Translations under genes and position numbers: made by a program
NCBI GenBank assembly: GCA_017553245.1
Contig: JAFZMT010000131.1
Location: forward strand, 1-10,735
Direction: 5' to 3'
DNA: 10,735 bases
Source: Methanomicrobium sp.
Lineage (GTDB): Archaea; Halobacteriota; Methanomicrobia; Methanomicrobiales; Methanomicrobiaceae
In this document: positions 1-5,872 of the stretch, one piece after another
Numbering within the stretch: the stretch's first letter is position 1
Layout of the letters: every line of letters begins with the position of its first letter
Notes under the pieces: model-generated
Databases searched by the model: none
Seen by the model: only the letters and a program-made list of their open reading frames with translations
Told to the model about the DNA's origin: nothing

Positions 1-1
1 C

Positions 2-634
2 ATCGGCACCTTTGCGGCACCGGCGTTGCCTGTGCTTCTGGCGGCATTAATGATACTCTCCGCGGTATCCGCGGGATGCACGGGACTGACGGGACAGCAG
101 GATGCAGGCACGGGCGCGGCAAACGGGCAGAACGCAAACACGGGGCAGGCAACGGCAACCCCCACCCCTGCATCGACCGAAAAACAGCCCATTCCTCCCG
201 AAAAACTCGCGGAATTCATGCCGGCGGGCAGCAACACATGGAAAGCCGAAGAACTCCGGTCCGGCATCGAAAAGGACGGACTCACCCTCATGTCGTGGGC
301 ATCGCAGACCTACGACAACACCATGAGCCCCGCATCCGTAACAATAACCATCCAGGACACCCTCGGAGAGCCCATCGGCAACGCCGACGGCTGGGAATAC
401 TTCTACGACTTCACCTACCCCAACTACGAGATGCACGCCAAAAAAGTCCAGGACTACCCCTCATGGCTCATCTTCGACCGCGAAGCCGACACAATCACCC
501 AGATGACCATGATTGAAGACCGCATCGTGGTAAGCATCGACGTCGCCAACGGACAGCTGACCTACATAACGCCGTATGAAAACGCCATCAGCTTCAAGAA
601 GCTCGCCGAACTTACAAAAGAGAAAAAATATTAG
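2..634 (+). CDS. Putative lipoprotein, 5' end outside the window (partial)
   Basis: The frame is open from base 2 with no in-frame stop, so the true start probably lies upstream; the TTG at 26 would cut into the hydrophobic segment and is a poor start. The visible N-terminus is a hydrophobic stretch ending in a lipobox-like SAGC, with the cysteine codon at 77-79, which suggests an exported, lipid-anchored protein. A low-complexity linker rich in Gly, Thr, Ala, Gln and Pro follows (including TPTPAS), typical of archaeal surface lipoproteins. After it comes a globular domain of about 140 residues that I do not recognise, with aromatic-rich strands (WEYFYDFTYPNYEM) and an IDVANGQLTYI segment. 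The stop TAG (632-634) overlaps the stop of the convergent nucleotidyltransferase gene. Function unknown; likely a surface solute-binding or structural role, by inference only. Confidence 0.7.
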   Translation: MGTFAAPALPVLLAALMILSAVSAGCTGLTGQQDAGTGAANGQNANTGQATATPTPASTEKQPIPPEKLAEFMPAGSNTWKAEELRSGIEKDGLTLMSWASQTYDNTMSPASVTITIQDTLGEPIGNADGWEYFYDFTYPNYEMHAKKVQDYPSWLIFDREADTITQMTMIEDRIVVSIDVANGQLTYITPYENAISFKKLAELTKEKKY

Positions 635-1560
635 TTTTGCTCAAGGAGAGTCTTTGAAATGATATACTCTCCCTTCGCCTCTCTCGTCGTGCCGACAACC
701 AGCCACTTTTCGCTGCCGTGATCCTCCACGACGCCGCATGCCTCGATAACCTCTCCTTTAAGCGCCTGACCGCTGTAGGTATGCGTAAACGAAAGCACCT
801 TCGATATCTCGGGATGATCCACTTTGTAAACCGCGGGACTGTCGAAGGACAGCGACGCATCGGTCACCGTCGCTTCTATCGTCTTCTTCCCCAAAACCGG
901 ACCCTTCGTCATATCGACGCCGGTCATCTCCTCATAGCTCCTCGTAAAGAGAAGATCGAAATAAGTGCCGTCAATCTCCCCGCGATTCCACTTGCGCTCC
1001 TCGTGAAGAACGAAAGTAGCGTAGTCAATCTCGGGAACGCGCTTATTGTAGACCTTATCCCACATCTCGTCCGTCATCCCGTTCACGCGACCTTCCTTAA
1101 CCGCCGCAATCAGATTCTTCTGAGCCTCAAACCAGTATCTGCCGTAGACGACCATATCCACATCCGAAGCCTCGTTCTCAAGCCCGCAGAGAAGCGACCC
1201 CGTGCAGCCGAACGTCCCCATGGGCACGTTAAAGACCTTCGCAAGCTTGGCAACGCGCTTATTTCTCGCAATTACGTTGCCGATCTCCTCATCGGGTTTA
1301 ATCACGCGCCTGATGTCGGCAAGCGGAATGCGGTGAACCACATCCAGATACTGCGGCTTATGCTTCTTAATGAACTCAAACGCCGGCTCAAAATCATATT
1401 TCTTATAGTGAACGCCCGTGCTCTTCGACACCCTCTCCCCGTTCTCGTCGGGAACATAGCGCAGGACACAGCCCGCACGTTCGGCATTGTCGTAGGCGGA
1501 AACGGCATAAATCCAGCCGTCCTTGTCTTCAACGAAATCTCGCAGTCTTATAGGTTTCAT
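631..1560 (-). CDS. Pol-beta-superfamily nucleotidyltransferase domain protein
   Basis: A 309-aa protein if started at the ATG at 1558-1560, which begins MKPIRLRDFVEDKDGW. The frame stays open upstream but that stretch is low-quality sequence overlapping yrdC in another frame, so the shorter start is preferred; a weak AAGTGA lies just upstream. The Pol-beta nucleotidyltransferase signature is visible: Gly-Ser at residues 121-122, DVD at 133-135 and a third carboxylate at D202 in YFDLLF. These three acidic residues would bind two metals and an NTP. The N-terminal 110 residues and the basic C-terminal 100 residues are outside the catalytic core. Archaeal homologues are usually annotated only as predicted nucleotidyltransferase or DNA polymerase beta subunit-like, and the substrate is unknown. 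It is the last gene of the minus-strand group, 61 nt after yrdC. Confidence 0.82.
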   Translation of the reverse strand: MKPIRLRDFVEDKDGWIYAVSAYDNAERAGCVLRYVPDENGERVSKSTGVHYKKYDFEPAFEFIKKHKPQYLDVVHRIPLADIRRVIKPDEEIGNVIARNKRVAKLAKVFNVPMGTFGCTGSLLCGLENEASDVDMVVYGRYWFEAQKNLIAAVKEGRVNGMTDEMWDKVYNKRVPEIDYATFVLHEERKWNRGEIDGTYFDLLFTRSYEEMTGVDMTKGPVLGKKTIEATVTDASLSFDSPAVYKVDHPEISKVLSFTHTYSGQALKGEVIEACGVVEDHGSEKWLVVGTTREAKGEYIISKTLLEQN

Positions 1561-1599
1561 ACAGTCACTTCGGTAAAATGAATATCGTTTAACATCACG

Positions 1600-1615
1600 T
1601 AAATCTGCTGATTTA
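1600..1615 (-). other. Small inverted repeat between yrdC and the nucleotidyltransferase gene
   Basis: TAAATC and GATTTA form a 6-bp perfect stem with a 4-nt loop in the 61-nt spacer. There is no T-tract behind it on the minus strand, so it is not a convincing terminator. It could be an mRNA processing hairpin or chance. Confidence 0.35.
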
Positions 1616-1621
1616 TCACCG

Positions 1622-2197
1622 TCAGCGGCGGTCGGCAAGGAACCTTGCAATCTCGTCGACCTTCTCCCCCGCCCGCACAATCCGCATCGTATCCAAATCC
1701 ACGACCGTGCTCGGAGTTCCGGGCAGCTTGCCGCCGTCGACGAAGAGATCATACGTAACCGTGACCTCATTGAACTCCACCGGCGACTTGCCTCCCGAGA
1801 CATTGGCGCTCGTTGACGTAATGGGCGCATCGAACTCGCCGATAATCTTTAAGGTAGTCTCGTTATCCGGCATCCTTATGCCGATAGTCCCCGTGCCCGC
1901 CGTAAGCATCTTCGGAACAAGACTGCTTGCAGGCACAACCGCCGTAACCGGACCCGGCAGGAACTTCTCAACGAAATCCGCCTGAAAATCGTCCATAAGG
2001 CTGACGGCATAAGCCATCTCGAAATCGCTCACTGCAATCGAGATCGGATTCGAAAGCAGGCGACCCTTCGCCTCATAGACCTTATGGATTGCCGACTCCG
2101 AAAACGCATCGCAGCCCAGACCGTAAACGGTCTCGGTCGGATAAACAATAAGACCGTCGCGCCTCAATATCGCAACGGCATCGTCAATTACTGACAT
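1622..2197 (-). CDS. Threonylcarbamoyl-AMP synthase, YrdC type
   Basis: A 191-aa YrdC/Sua5-family protein. It makes threonylcarbamoyl-AMP from threonine, bicarbonate and ATP, the first step of t6A37 modification of ANN-decoding tRNAs, in the cytoplasm. Visible motifs in order: PTETVYGLG (20-28), KGR (44-46) followed by NP (50-51), PGPVT (81-85), GIRMP (106-110) and SANVSG (130-135), which together line the nucleotide and threonine pocket. The length matches the single-domain YrdC form; the extra C-terminal domain of Sua5 is absent. The ATG is preceded by a strong AAGGAGA at 7-nt spacing, which fixes the start. It lies 16 nt after the DUF5612 gene and is probably co-transcribed with it. Pcc1, a partner in the next step, is encoded about 2.8 kb away on the other strand. 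Confidence 0.95.
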   Translation of the reverse strand: MSVIDDAVAILRRDGLIVYPTETVYGLGCDAFSESAIHKVYEAKGRLLSNPISIAVSDFEMAYAVSLMDDFQADFVEKFLPGPVTAVVPASSLVPKMLTAGTGTIGIRMPDNETTLKIIGEFDAPITSTSANVSGGKSPVEFNEVTVTYDLFVDGGKLPGTPSTVVDLDTMRIVRAGEKVDEIARFLADRR

Positions 2198-2203
2198 ATC
2201 ATA

Positions 2204-2210
2204 TCTCCTT
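2204..2210 (-). promoter_or_regulatory. Shine-Dalgarno site of the YrdC-type gene
   Basis: AAGGAGA on the minus strand, 7 nt (with the A) before the ATG at 2195-2197, and lying wholly in the 16-nt gap after the DUF5612 stop codon. It is the strongest ribosome binding site in the window and decides the YrdC start. Confidence 0.8.
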
Positions 2211-2213
2211 AAC

Positions 2214-2897
2214 TCAAAAGACTCTGCCTCTCACGCGGCTTATGTCAAAAACACCCTTCTCGCTTATGTGCATCACCGCAAAAACACCCGCCTGAATCGG
2301 ATCGGTAACCACAAGATCGGCATGCTCGGTCACACTGCCCGCCATGTTCAGCGAAATCACCGGAATACCCATCGAACGGACACGCTCGACGGAATTGGCG
2401 ATCTCGCCGCCCATAAGCGACCCCGCAAGAACCAGAATCGAGACTCTCGGCAGACGGCAGACCGCATCGATTGTCGCCGCAAGGTCAGCCTCGCCCACAA
2501 TAGGAATGGTATCCACCGAAATCTTCTCGCCGCGGATATTGTGTCTGTCAGCCTCATTGACAGCCCCCATCGCCACCTGCGCCACCTGAGCGCCGCCGCC
2601 GATGATGATAACGCGCTTACCGAAGATTCTCAGCAGCGGCTGATATGTATCAACGGACACGACCGAAGACAAAGCCTTAACCTCGGAAAACAGCGCCGCA
2701 AGCCTATCCGAACCGCAGTCCGCCTTAAACTCGATATATATCTCCGAAAGTCCCTTATTATCGCCGAAAGCCACCGGCGATGCCGAGACCGTGACAATCT
2801 CCGCACCGTGCCCCGTCATGATGCCCGAAATATCGCGCAGAGCACCCTGACAGTCATTACCGAGGATACTTACCGCATACATCTCCGAATCTGCCAT
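2214..2897 (-). CDS. ACT domain / DUF5612 protein
   Basis: A 227-aa archaeal protein with two parts. Residues 1 to about 85 look like an ACT-type ligand-binding domain (YAVSILGNDCQGALRDISGIM, then an amphipathic strand with IYIEF). Residues about 88-227 begin RIFGKRVIIIGGGAQVAQVAMG, a Rossmann-like strand followed by a glycine-rich loop (GGG at 100-102), and continue with alternating strands and helices (VSILVLAGSLMGG, IPVISLNMAGSV, ADLVVTDP). This layout matches archaeal proteins annotated DUF5612 downstream of ACT. The function is unknown; ACT domains usually sense amino acids or other small ligands. The ATG is the only reasonable start, since a TGA lies in frame seven codons upstream; M6 is the alternative. 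No strong Shine-Dalgarno site is seen, consistent with a short leader. First gene of the minus-strand group. Confidence 0.85.
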   Translation of the reverse strand: MADSEMYAVSILGNDCQGALRDISGIMTGHGAEIVTVSASPVAFGDNKGLSEIYIEFKADCGSDRLAALFSEVKALSSVVSVDTYQPLLRIFGKRVIIIGGGAQVAQVAMGAVNEADRHNIRGEKISVDTIPIVGEADLAATIDAVCRLPRVSILVLAGSLMGGEIANSVERVRSMGIPVISLNMAGSVTEHADLVVTDPIQAGVFAVMHISEKGVFDISRVRGRVF

Positions 2898-2927
2898 ACT
2901 GTCAACCCGAGTTTTTCAGTAAAGTTT

Positions 2928-2948
2928 GATCTGAAAGATCATATAGTT
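2928..2948 (-). promoter_or_regulatory. Candidate promoter of the DUF5612-yrdC group, with inverted repeat
   Basis: The minus strand carries a TATA-like AACTATATGA at 2948-2939. A start about 25 nt downstream would give a leader of roughly 20 nt before the ATG at 2897. Directly after the TATA box lies GATCT-GAA-AGATC (2940-2928), a perfect interrupted palindrome between TATA and the expected start, which is an operator position. Confidence 0.45.
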
Positions 2949-2965
2949 GCTTATCCCGCGATGAC

Positions 2966-2976
2966 TTTATACATAA
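2966..2976 (+). promoter_or_regulatory. Candidate TATA box of the rps15 operon
   Basis: TTTATACATAA fits an archaeal TATA box; transcription would begin about 25 nt on, near 2995. A second AT-rich candidate, AATAATATA (2986-2994), would shift the start some 20 nt downstream. Either gives a long leader of about 240-260 nt before rps15, unusual for an archaeal mRNA. Confidence 0.45.
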
Positions 2977-3032
2977 TCGAACCAAATAATATACAGCGCT
3001 TGAAAACAGCCGATCAACCTTAAGGAAGAGAA

Positions 3033-3202
3033 GCTGTCCGCATATGCGGATATGGTGCTGACTTTGTGTAAGTCCGACGTATCCTGTATTCACGGATACT
3101 GCCTTTATGGCTTTGGGATTACAAAAAAGGTCAGTAATGGCTCTTTTTGTGGACTTACATGTATCTCATCGGAGAGGGATACATGGACAAAAAGCGGACA
3201 GC
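3033..3202 (+). ncRNA. Candidate structured RNA element in the rps15 leader
   Basis: Nested perfect helices can be drawn by eye: P0 GCTGTCCGC (3033-3041) with GCGGACAGC (3194-3202), 9 bp; P1 TGTAAGTCC (3067-3075) with GGACTTACA (3151-3159), 9 bp; P2 GTATCC (3079-3084) with GGATAC (3094-3099), 6 bp; P4 ACAAAAA (3121-3127) with TTTTTGT (3144-3150), 7 bp, abutting P1; P5 3160-3167 with 3176-3183, 8 bp including one G-T, right after P1. A 3-bp GCC/GGC hairpin (3101-3111) may sit between P2 and P4. I do not recognise it as tRNA, RNase P RNA, SRP RNA, a C/D or H/ACA guide or a known riboswitch. No T-tract follows, so it is more likely part of the rps15 mRNA leader than a free RNA. Based on complementarity only, with no energy calculation. 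Confidence 0.5.
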
Positions 3203-3245
3203 CCGCGGTTTGCCCCTTATTCCCGACGATGAAAAAATTATCAAC

Positions 3246-3251
3246 GGTGAT
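3246..3251 (+). promoter_or_regulatory. Shine-Dalgarno site for the short rps15 start
   Basis: GGTGAT lies 6 nt before the ATG at 3258 and matches the anti-Shine-Dalgarno core used by methanogens. It supports the start that gives the family-typical N-terminus MARIHARRRG, over the in-frame ATG at 3183. Confidence 0.7.
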
Positions 3252-3257
3252 AAACCA

Positions 3258-3716
3258 ATGGCACGAATTCATGCCCGAAGGCGCGGAACGTCCGGCTCGG
3301 TACGTCCGCTTCGCACAGAGGCACCGGAATGGTCAAATAAAGACAAAGCAGAGATCGAGAAAATTATCGTCGAACTCAGAAAGAACGGTATGTCAAGCGC
3401 ACAGATTGGACTTGTACTTCGCGACAAGCACTGTGTCCCCAGCGTAAAGCTTGCAACCGGCAAACGTATAGAACAGATTCTTGCTGACAACAGCCTTGCA
3501 TCGGAGATCCCCGAGGACCTCAGAAACCTCATCGCAAAAGCTCTCGGAATGAGGAAACACCTCGAAGAGAACAACAAAGATCTCCACAACAAGCGCCAGC
3601 TTCACCTTACGGAAGCTAAAGTCAGAAGACTTGGAAAGTATTATGTAAACACCGGCAGAATGCCCGCAGACTGGACATACAAACCGGAGACAGCGGAGTT
3701 CTTGTTAACAAAGTAA
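3258..3716 (+). CDS. rps15: 30S ribosomal protein uS15, archaeal type
   Basis: A 152-aa uS15, the usual archaeal/eukaryotic length. It binds the central domain of 16S rRNA early in small-subunit assembly. The N-terminus MARIHARRRGTSGS is typical of the archaeal/eukaryotic extension; residues from about 65 on form the S15 helical core, with DLHNKRQL (109-116) and TEAKVRRLGKYYV (118-130) recognisable. The start is set by GGTGAT 6 nt upstream. The frame remains open further up, and an ATG at 3183 behind GGAGAGGG would add 25 residues; this is less likely because the family begins at MAR. First gene of a plus-strand operon, 14 nt before recJ. The long leader with possible folded RNA suggests regulation, which is inference. 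Confidence 0.97.
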   Translation: MARIHARRRGTSGSVRPLRTEAPEWSNKDKAEIEKIIVELRKNGMSSAQIGLVLRDKHCVPSVKLATGKRIEQILADNSLASEIPEDLRNLIAKALGMRKHLEENNKDLHNKRQLHLTEAKVRRLGKYYVNTGRMPADWTYKPETAEFLLTK

Positions 3717-3730
3717 TTTCCTCACGCTAA

Positions 3731-4981
3731 ATGTCCATAGAAGCCGCAGCAGGTCAGGTTGCAGACAGACTGTCTGAATCGGACTTCATAAGAGTATTCG
3801 GTCATAACGACGCGGACGGAATCGCATCCGCCACTGTAATGTGCCACGCACTTTACAGGCTCGGCAAAAAGTTCCACCTCACCATACGTGACAGAATAAC
3901 CTTAAACGACATCAAAAAGGGCGAAACCACACTCCTGTGTGACTTCGGCTCATCGATGACCGACCTGTATGAAGATGTAATCGTAATCGATCACCACATG
4001 ACCGGCTTTAACGGAGAATATCACGTAAACCCCAGACTTTGCGGAATAGACGGCGACACTGAACTGTCGGCAGCGGGAACGGCTTACATAACGGCAAACC
4101 GTCTCGGTGACAACAGAGATTTATGCGGACTGGCACTCCTCGGAATAATCGGGGACAAACAGAAGATCGCAGGCAAAAACAGAGATATAATCTCCGAAGG
4201 CATAGGAAATCATTACCTCCTGCCCAGAAGGAATATGGCTCTGTGCGGAAGAAATCCAAAAGAACAGCTCTATACGGCAATCAACCCCTATCTCTCCGGA
4301 GTAAGCGGGAACAAAGAAGTCGTAGACAGAATAGTTGACTCGTCAACAAAAAAACAGGATATAGAAAGATCACTGGATATCGAACTGGATTATCAAAGCC
4401 TGCTCTCTCAGGTAATATTCGAAACGGCAAAAGACACGAACGGACTTACGATGCAGTCAATCTGGAAAGACACCTACGAACTCGAAAGAGGCATAATTCA
4501 CGACGCTCAGTCCATGAGCGACGTCGTAGAGGCATGCGGACTCTCGGGACGCGGTGACCTCGGAGTAATGCTGTGTCTGAGAAACGGCGACGTCCTTGAC
4601 GAAGCCTGGGAGATAACGAACAGATACCGCTTAAACGTAATATCGGCAATAAAGAACGCAAAGAGAGCCGACGACAAAATCCTTCTCTTTGAAGTCGAAG
4701 ACATGAAGACCGCAAGCCCCGCGGCGGACGCAATAGCAAACGACGGACTCTATGAATCACCCGTCTTTGTAATCTCAAAAAAAGACAATGTCTGTCGCGT
4801 ATCGGCGCGATGCCCAAGCATAATACAGACCGGCTCCGAATACAACCTCGGAGAACTCATGCGGGAACTTGCCTCAAAAACAGGCGGCTCCGGCGGAGGA
4901 CACGCATCGCGGGCGGGCGCATTATTCGACATATCCGCACTCGGAACCTTCAAAGAGGGACTAAAAGAGGCATTGTCATGA
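3731..4981 (+). CDS. RecJ-like single-strand exonuclease, DHH/DHHA1 family
   Basis: A 416-aa DHH-superfamily phosphoesterase. Motif I is HNDADG (25-30), a further metal-binding aspartate is D71 in LLCDFGSS, and the DHH motif is at 87-89 (VIDHHM); these would hold the catalytic divalent metals. The C-terminal DHHA1 substrate-binding domain ends with GGSGGGHASRAGA (385-397). Archaeal proteins of this type include RecJ homologues acting as single-strand exonucleases and the GINS-associated nuclease GAN; which group this belongs to cannot be told by eye. The ATG lies 14 nt after rps15 with no clear Shine-Dalgarno site, suggesting re-initiation or coupling. Its stop TGA overlaps the pcc1 start as ATGA (4978-4981), so the two are translationally coupled. 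Confidence 0.92.
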   Translation: MSIEAAAGQVADRLSESDFIRVFGHNDADGIASATVMCHALYRLGKKFHLTIRDRITLNDIKKGETTLLCDFGSSMTDLYEDVIVIDHHMTGFNGEYHVNPRLCGIDGDTELSAAGTAYITANRLGDNRDLCGLALLGIIGDKQKIAGKNRDIISEGIGNHYLLPRRNMALCGRNPKEQLYTAINPYLSGVSGNKEVVDRIVDSSTKKQDIERSLDIELDYQSLLSQVIFETAKDTNGLTMQSIWKDTYELERGIIHDAQSMSDVVEACGLSGRGDLGVMLCLRNGDVLDEAWEITNRYRLNVISAIKNAKRADDKILLFEVEDMKTASPAADAIANDGLYESPVFVISKKDNVCRVSARCPSIIQTGSEYNLGELMRELASKTGGSGGGHASRAGALFDISALGTFKEGLKEALS

Positions 4982-5232
4982 AAATAACAGGTGAGATAAG
5001 CACGCAGCACACTCATCCCGAATGTGTGGCAAAAGCACTCGACACCGACAACATGCCTTACATGAAAACGGCTGTAAGGGAAAACACGGTTGTCTTCACA
5101 ATCGAATCCGAAAAGATTCGCTCCGTCGTGGCAACAACCGACGATTATCTCATGAATCTCAAAATAGCGCAGGACATGTGCGAAATCGAAAAGGACAAAA
5201 AAACGGCAGAAAAGGACAGAAAGCATAACTAA
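4978..5232 (+). CDS. pcc1: KEOPS complex subunit Pcc1
   Basis: An 84-aa Pcc1-type protein. In archaea Pcc1 forms the dimeric base of the KEOPS complex with Kae1, Bud32 and Cgi121, which transfers threonylcarbamoyl to A37 of tRNA. The family features seen are the small alpha/beta layout, LDTDNMPYMK near residue 21-30, the strand TVVFTIESEKIRSVVATTDDYLMNLKIAQ and a charged, lysine-rich C-terminal tail. The start ATG overlaps the recJ stop (ATGA), and AGAGG at 4966-4970 may serve as Shine-Dalgarno site. The open frame extends upstream inside recJ, but that part is an out-of-frame shadow. The stop TAA overlaps the Shine-Dalgarno site of the next gene, so pcc1 and the eS1 gene are tightly linked. 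Confidence 0.9.
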   Translation: MKITGEISTQHTHPECVAKALDTDNMPYMKTAVRENTVVFTIESEKIRSVVATTDDYLMNLKIAQDMCEIEKDKKTAEKDRKHN

Positions 5233-5241
5233 GGTGAAAAT

Positions 5242-5841
5242 ATGGCAAGAAGAAAACAGATCGGAAGAAGAGTAGAAGGATGGAAAGCAAAGAGCTGGTT
5301 CAAGGTGTACGCTCCCGAAGTATTCGACAAAGCATACCTCGGCGACACCGTCGCAAACGAGCCCGAGAAAGTCTACGGTCGCGTAATGCAGACCACACTC
5401 GGCGAAATTTCGCAGGACTACTCCAAGCAGAACATCAAGATGAGATTTAAGATTACCAATGTTGCGGGTGACGCGGCATACACGGACTTTGTCGGACACG
5501 AAGTCACAAAAGACTACCTCCGTGCAATGGTCAAGAGACGTGCCTCAAGGATTGACAGCATTCTCCTGCTGACAACCGGCGACGGCAAAAAACTCCGTGT
5601 AACTGCGACCTGCTTTACCATCAACCGCGCCGATGCAAGCCAGCAGCACGCAATCAGAAAAGAGCTGACTGACTATCTCATCGCCAAATCGAAAGAGCAG
5701 ACCTACTACCAGTTCGTAAAGGACATGGTCTCTGGCGAAATCTCACGCGATGTGTTCAAGAACATAAAGAAGATCCACCCGGCACGCCGTGTCGAACTGA
5801 TCAAATCAAAGGCAATTGAGGCATCGGCTTCCACAGACTGA
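5242..5841 (+). CDS. rps3ae: 30S ribosomal protein eS1 (S3Ae)
   Basis: A 199-aa eS1/S3Ae protein, close to the usual archaeal length. It sits at the platform near the mRNA exit of the small subunit and is found in archaea and eukaryotes, not bacteria. Recognisable segments are the N-terminal KAKSWFKVYAPEVFD, GRVMQTTLGEISQDYSKQNIKMRFKI, and the C-terminal part IKKIHPARRVELIKSKAIE. The ATG has a strong AAGGTGA (5231-5237) 4 nt upstream, which overlaps the pcc1 stop codon. It lies 31 nt before the DUF5350-like gene. Nothing is missing or broken. Confidence 0.96.
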   Translation: MARRKQIGRRVEGWKAKSWFKVYAPEVFDKAYLGDTVANEPEKVYGRVMQTTLGEISQDYSKQNIKMRFKITNVAGDAAYTDFVGHEVTKDYLRAMVKRRASRIDSILLLTTGDGKKLRVTATCFTINRADASQQHAIRKELTDYLIAKSKEQTYYQFVKDMVSGEISRDVFKNIKKIHPARRVELIKSKAIEASASTD

Positions 5842-5872
5842 TTACCGAAAATAAGCAAAGGATGTGTTATAA

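Noticed and set aside
718..1581. 287-codon plus-strand open frame opposite the nucleotidyltransferase gene
   Set aside because: It is the antisense of a gene with clear Pol-beta motifs; its translation shows no domain and no ribosome site is seen.
1561..1830. 90-residue upstream extension of the nucleotidyltransferase
   Set aside because: It would overlap yrdC by about 200 bases, and the added residues are Arg/Ser-rich out-of-frame sequence. The ATG at 1560 gives a normal N-terminus.
2902..3093. 63-codon minus-strand open frame in the divergent spacer
   Set aside because: No Shine-Dalgarno site, composition unlike the neighbours, and it overlaps both promoters and the RNA helices.
3033..3202. 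Identity with RNase P RNA, SRP RNA, a C/D or H/ACA guide, or a known riboswitch
   Set aside because: The string AAGTCCG resembles part of the RNase P core and ACA and CTGA strings occur, but the remaining conserved blocks of each class are missing. Left as unknown.
3052..3447. 131-codon plus-strand open frame overlapping the leader and rps15 in another frame, with several cysteines at its start
   Set aside because: Its second half is a frame shadow of rps15, the first half follows the structured leader, and it has no ribosome binding site.
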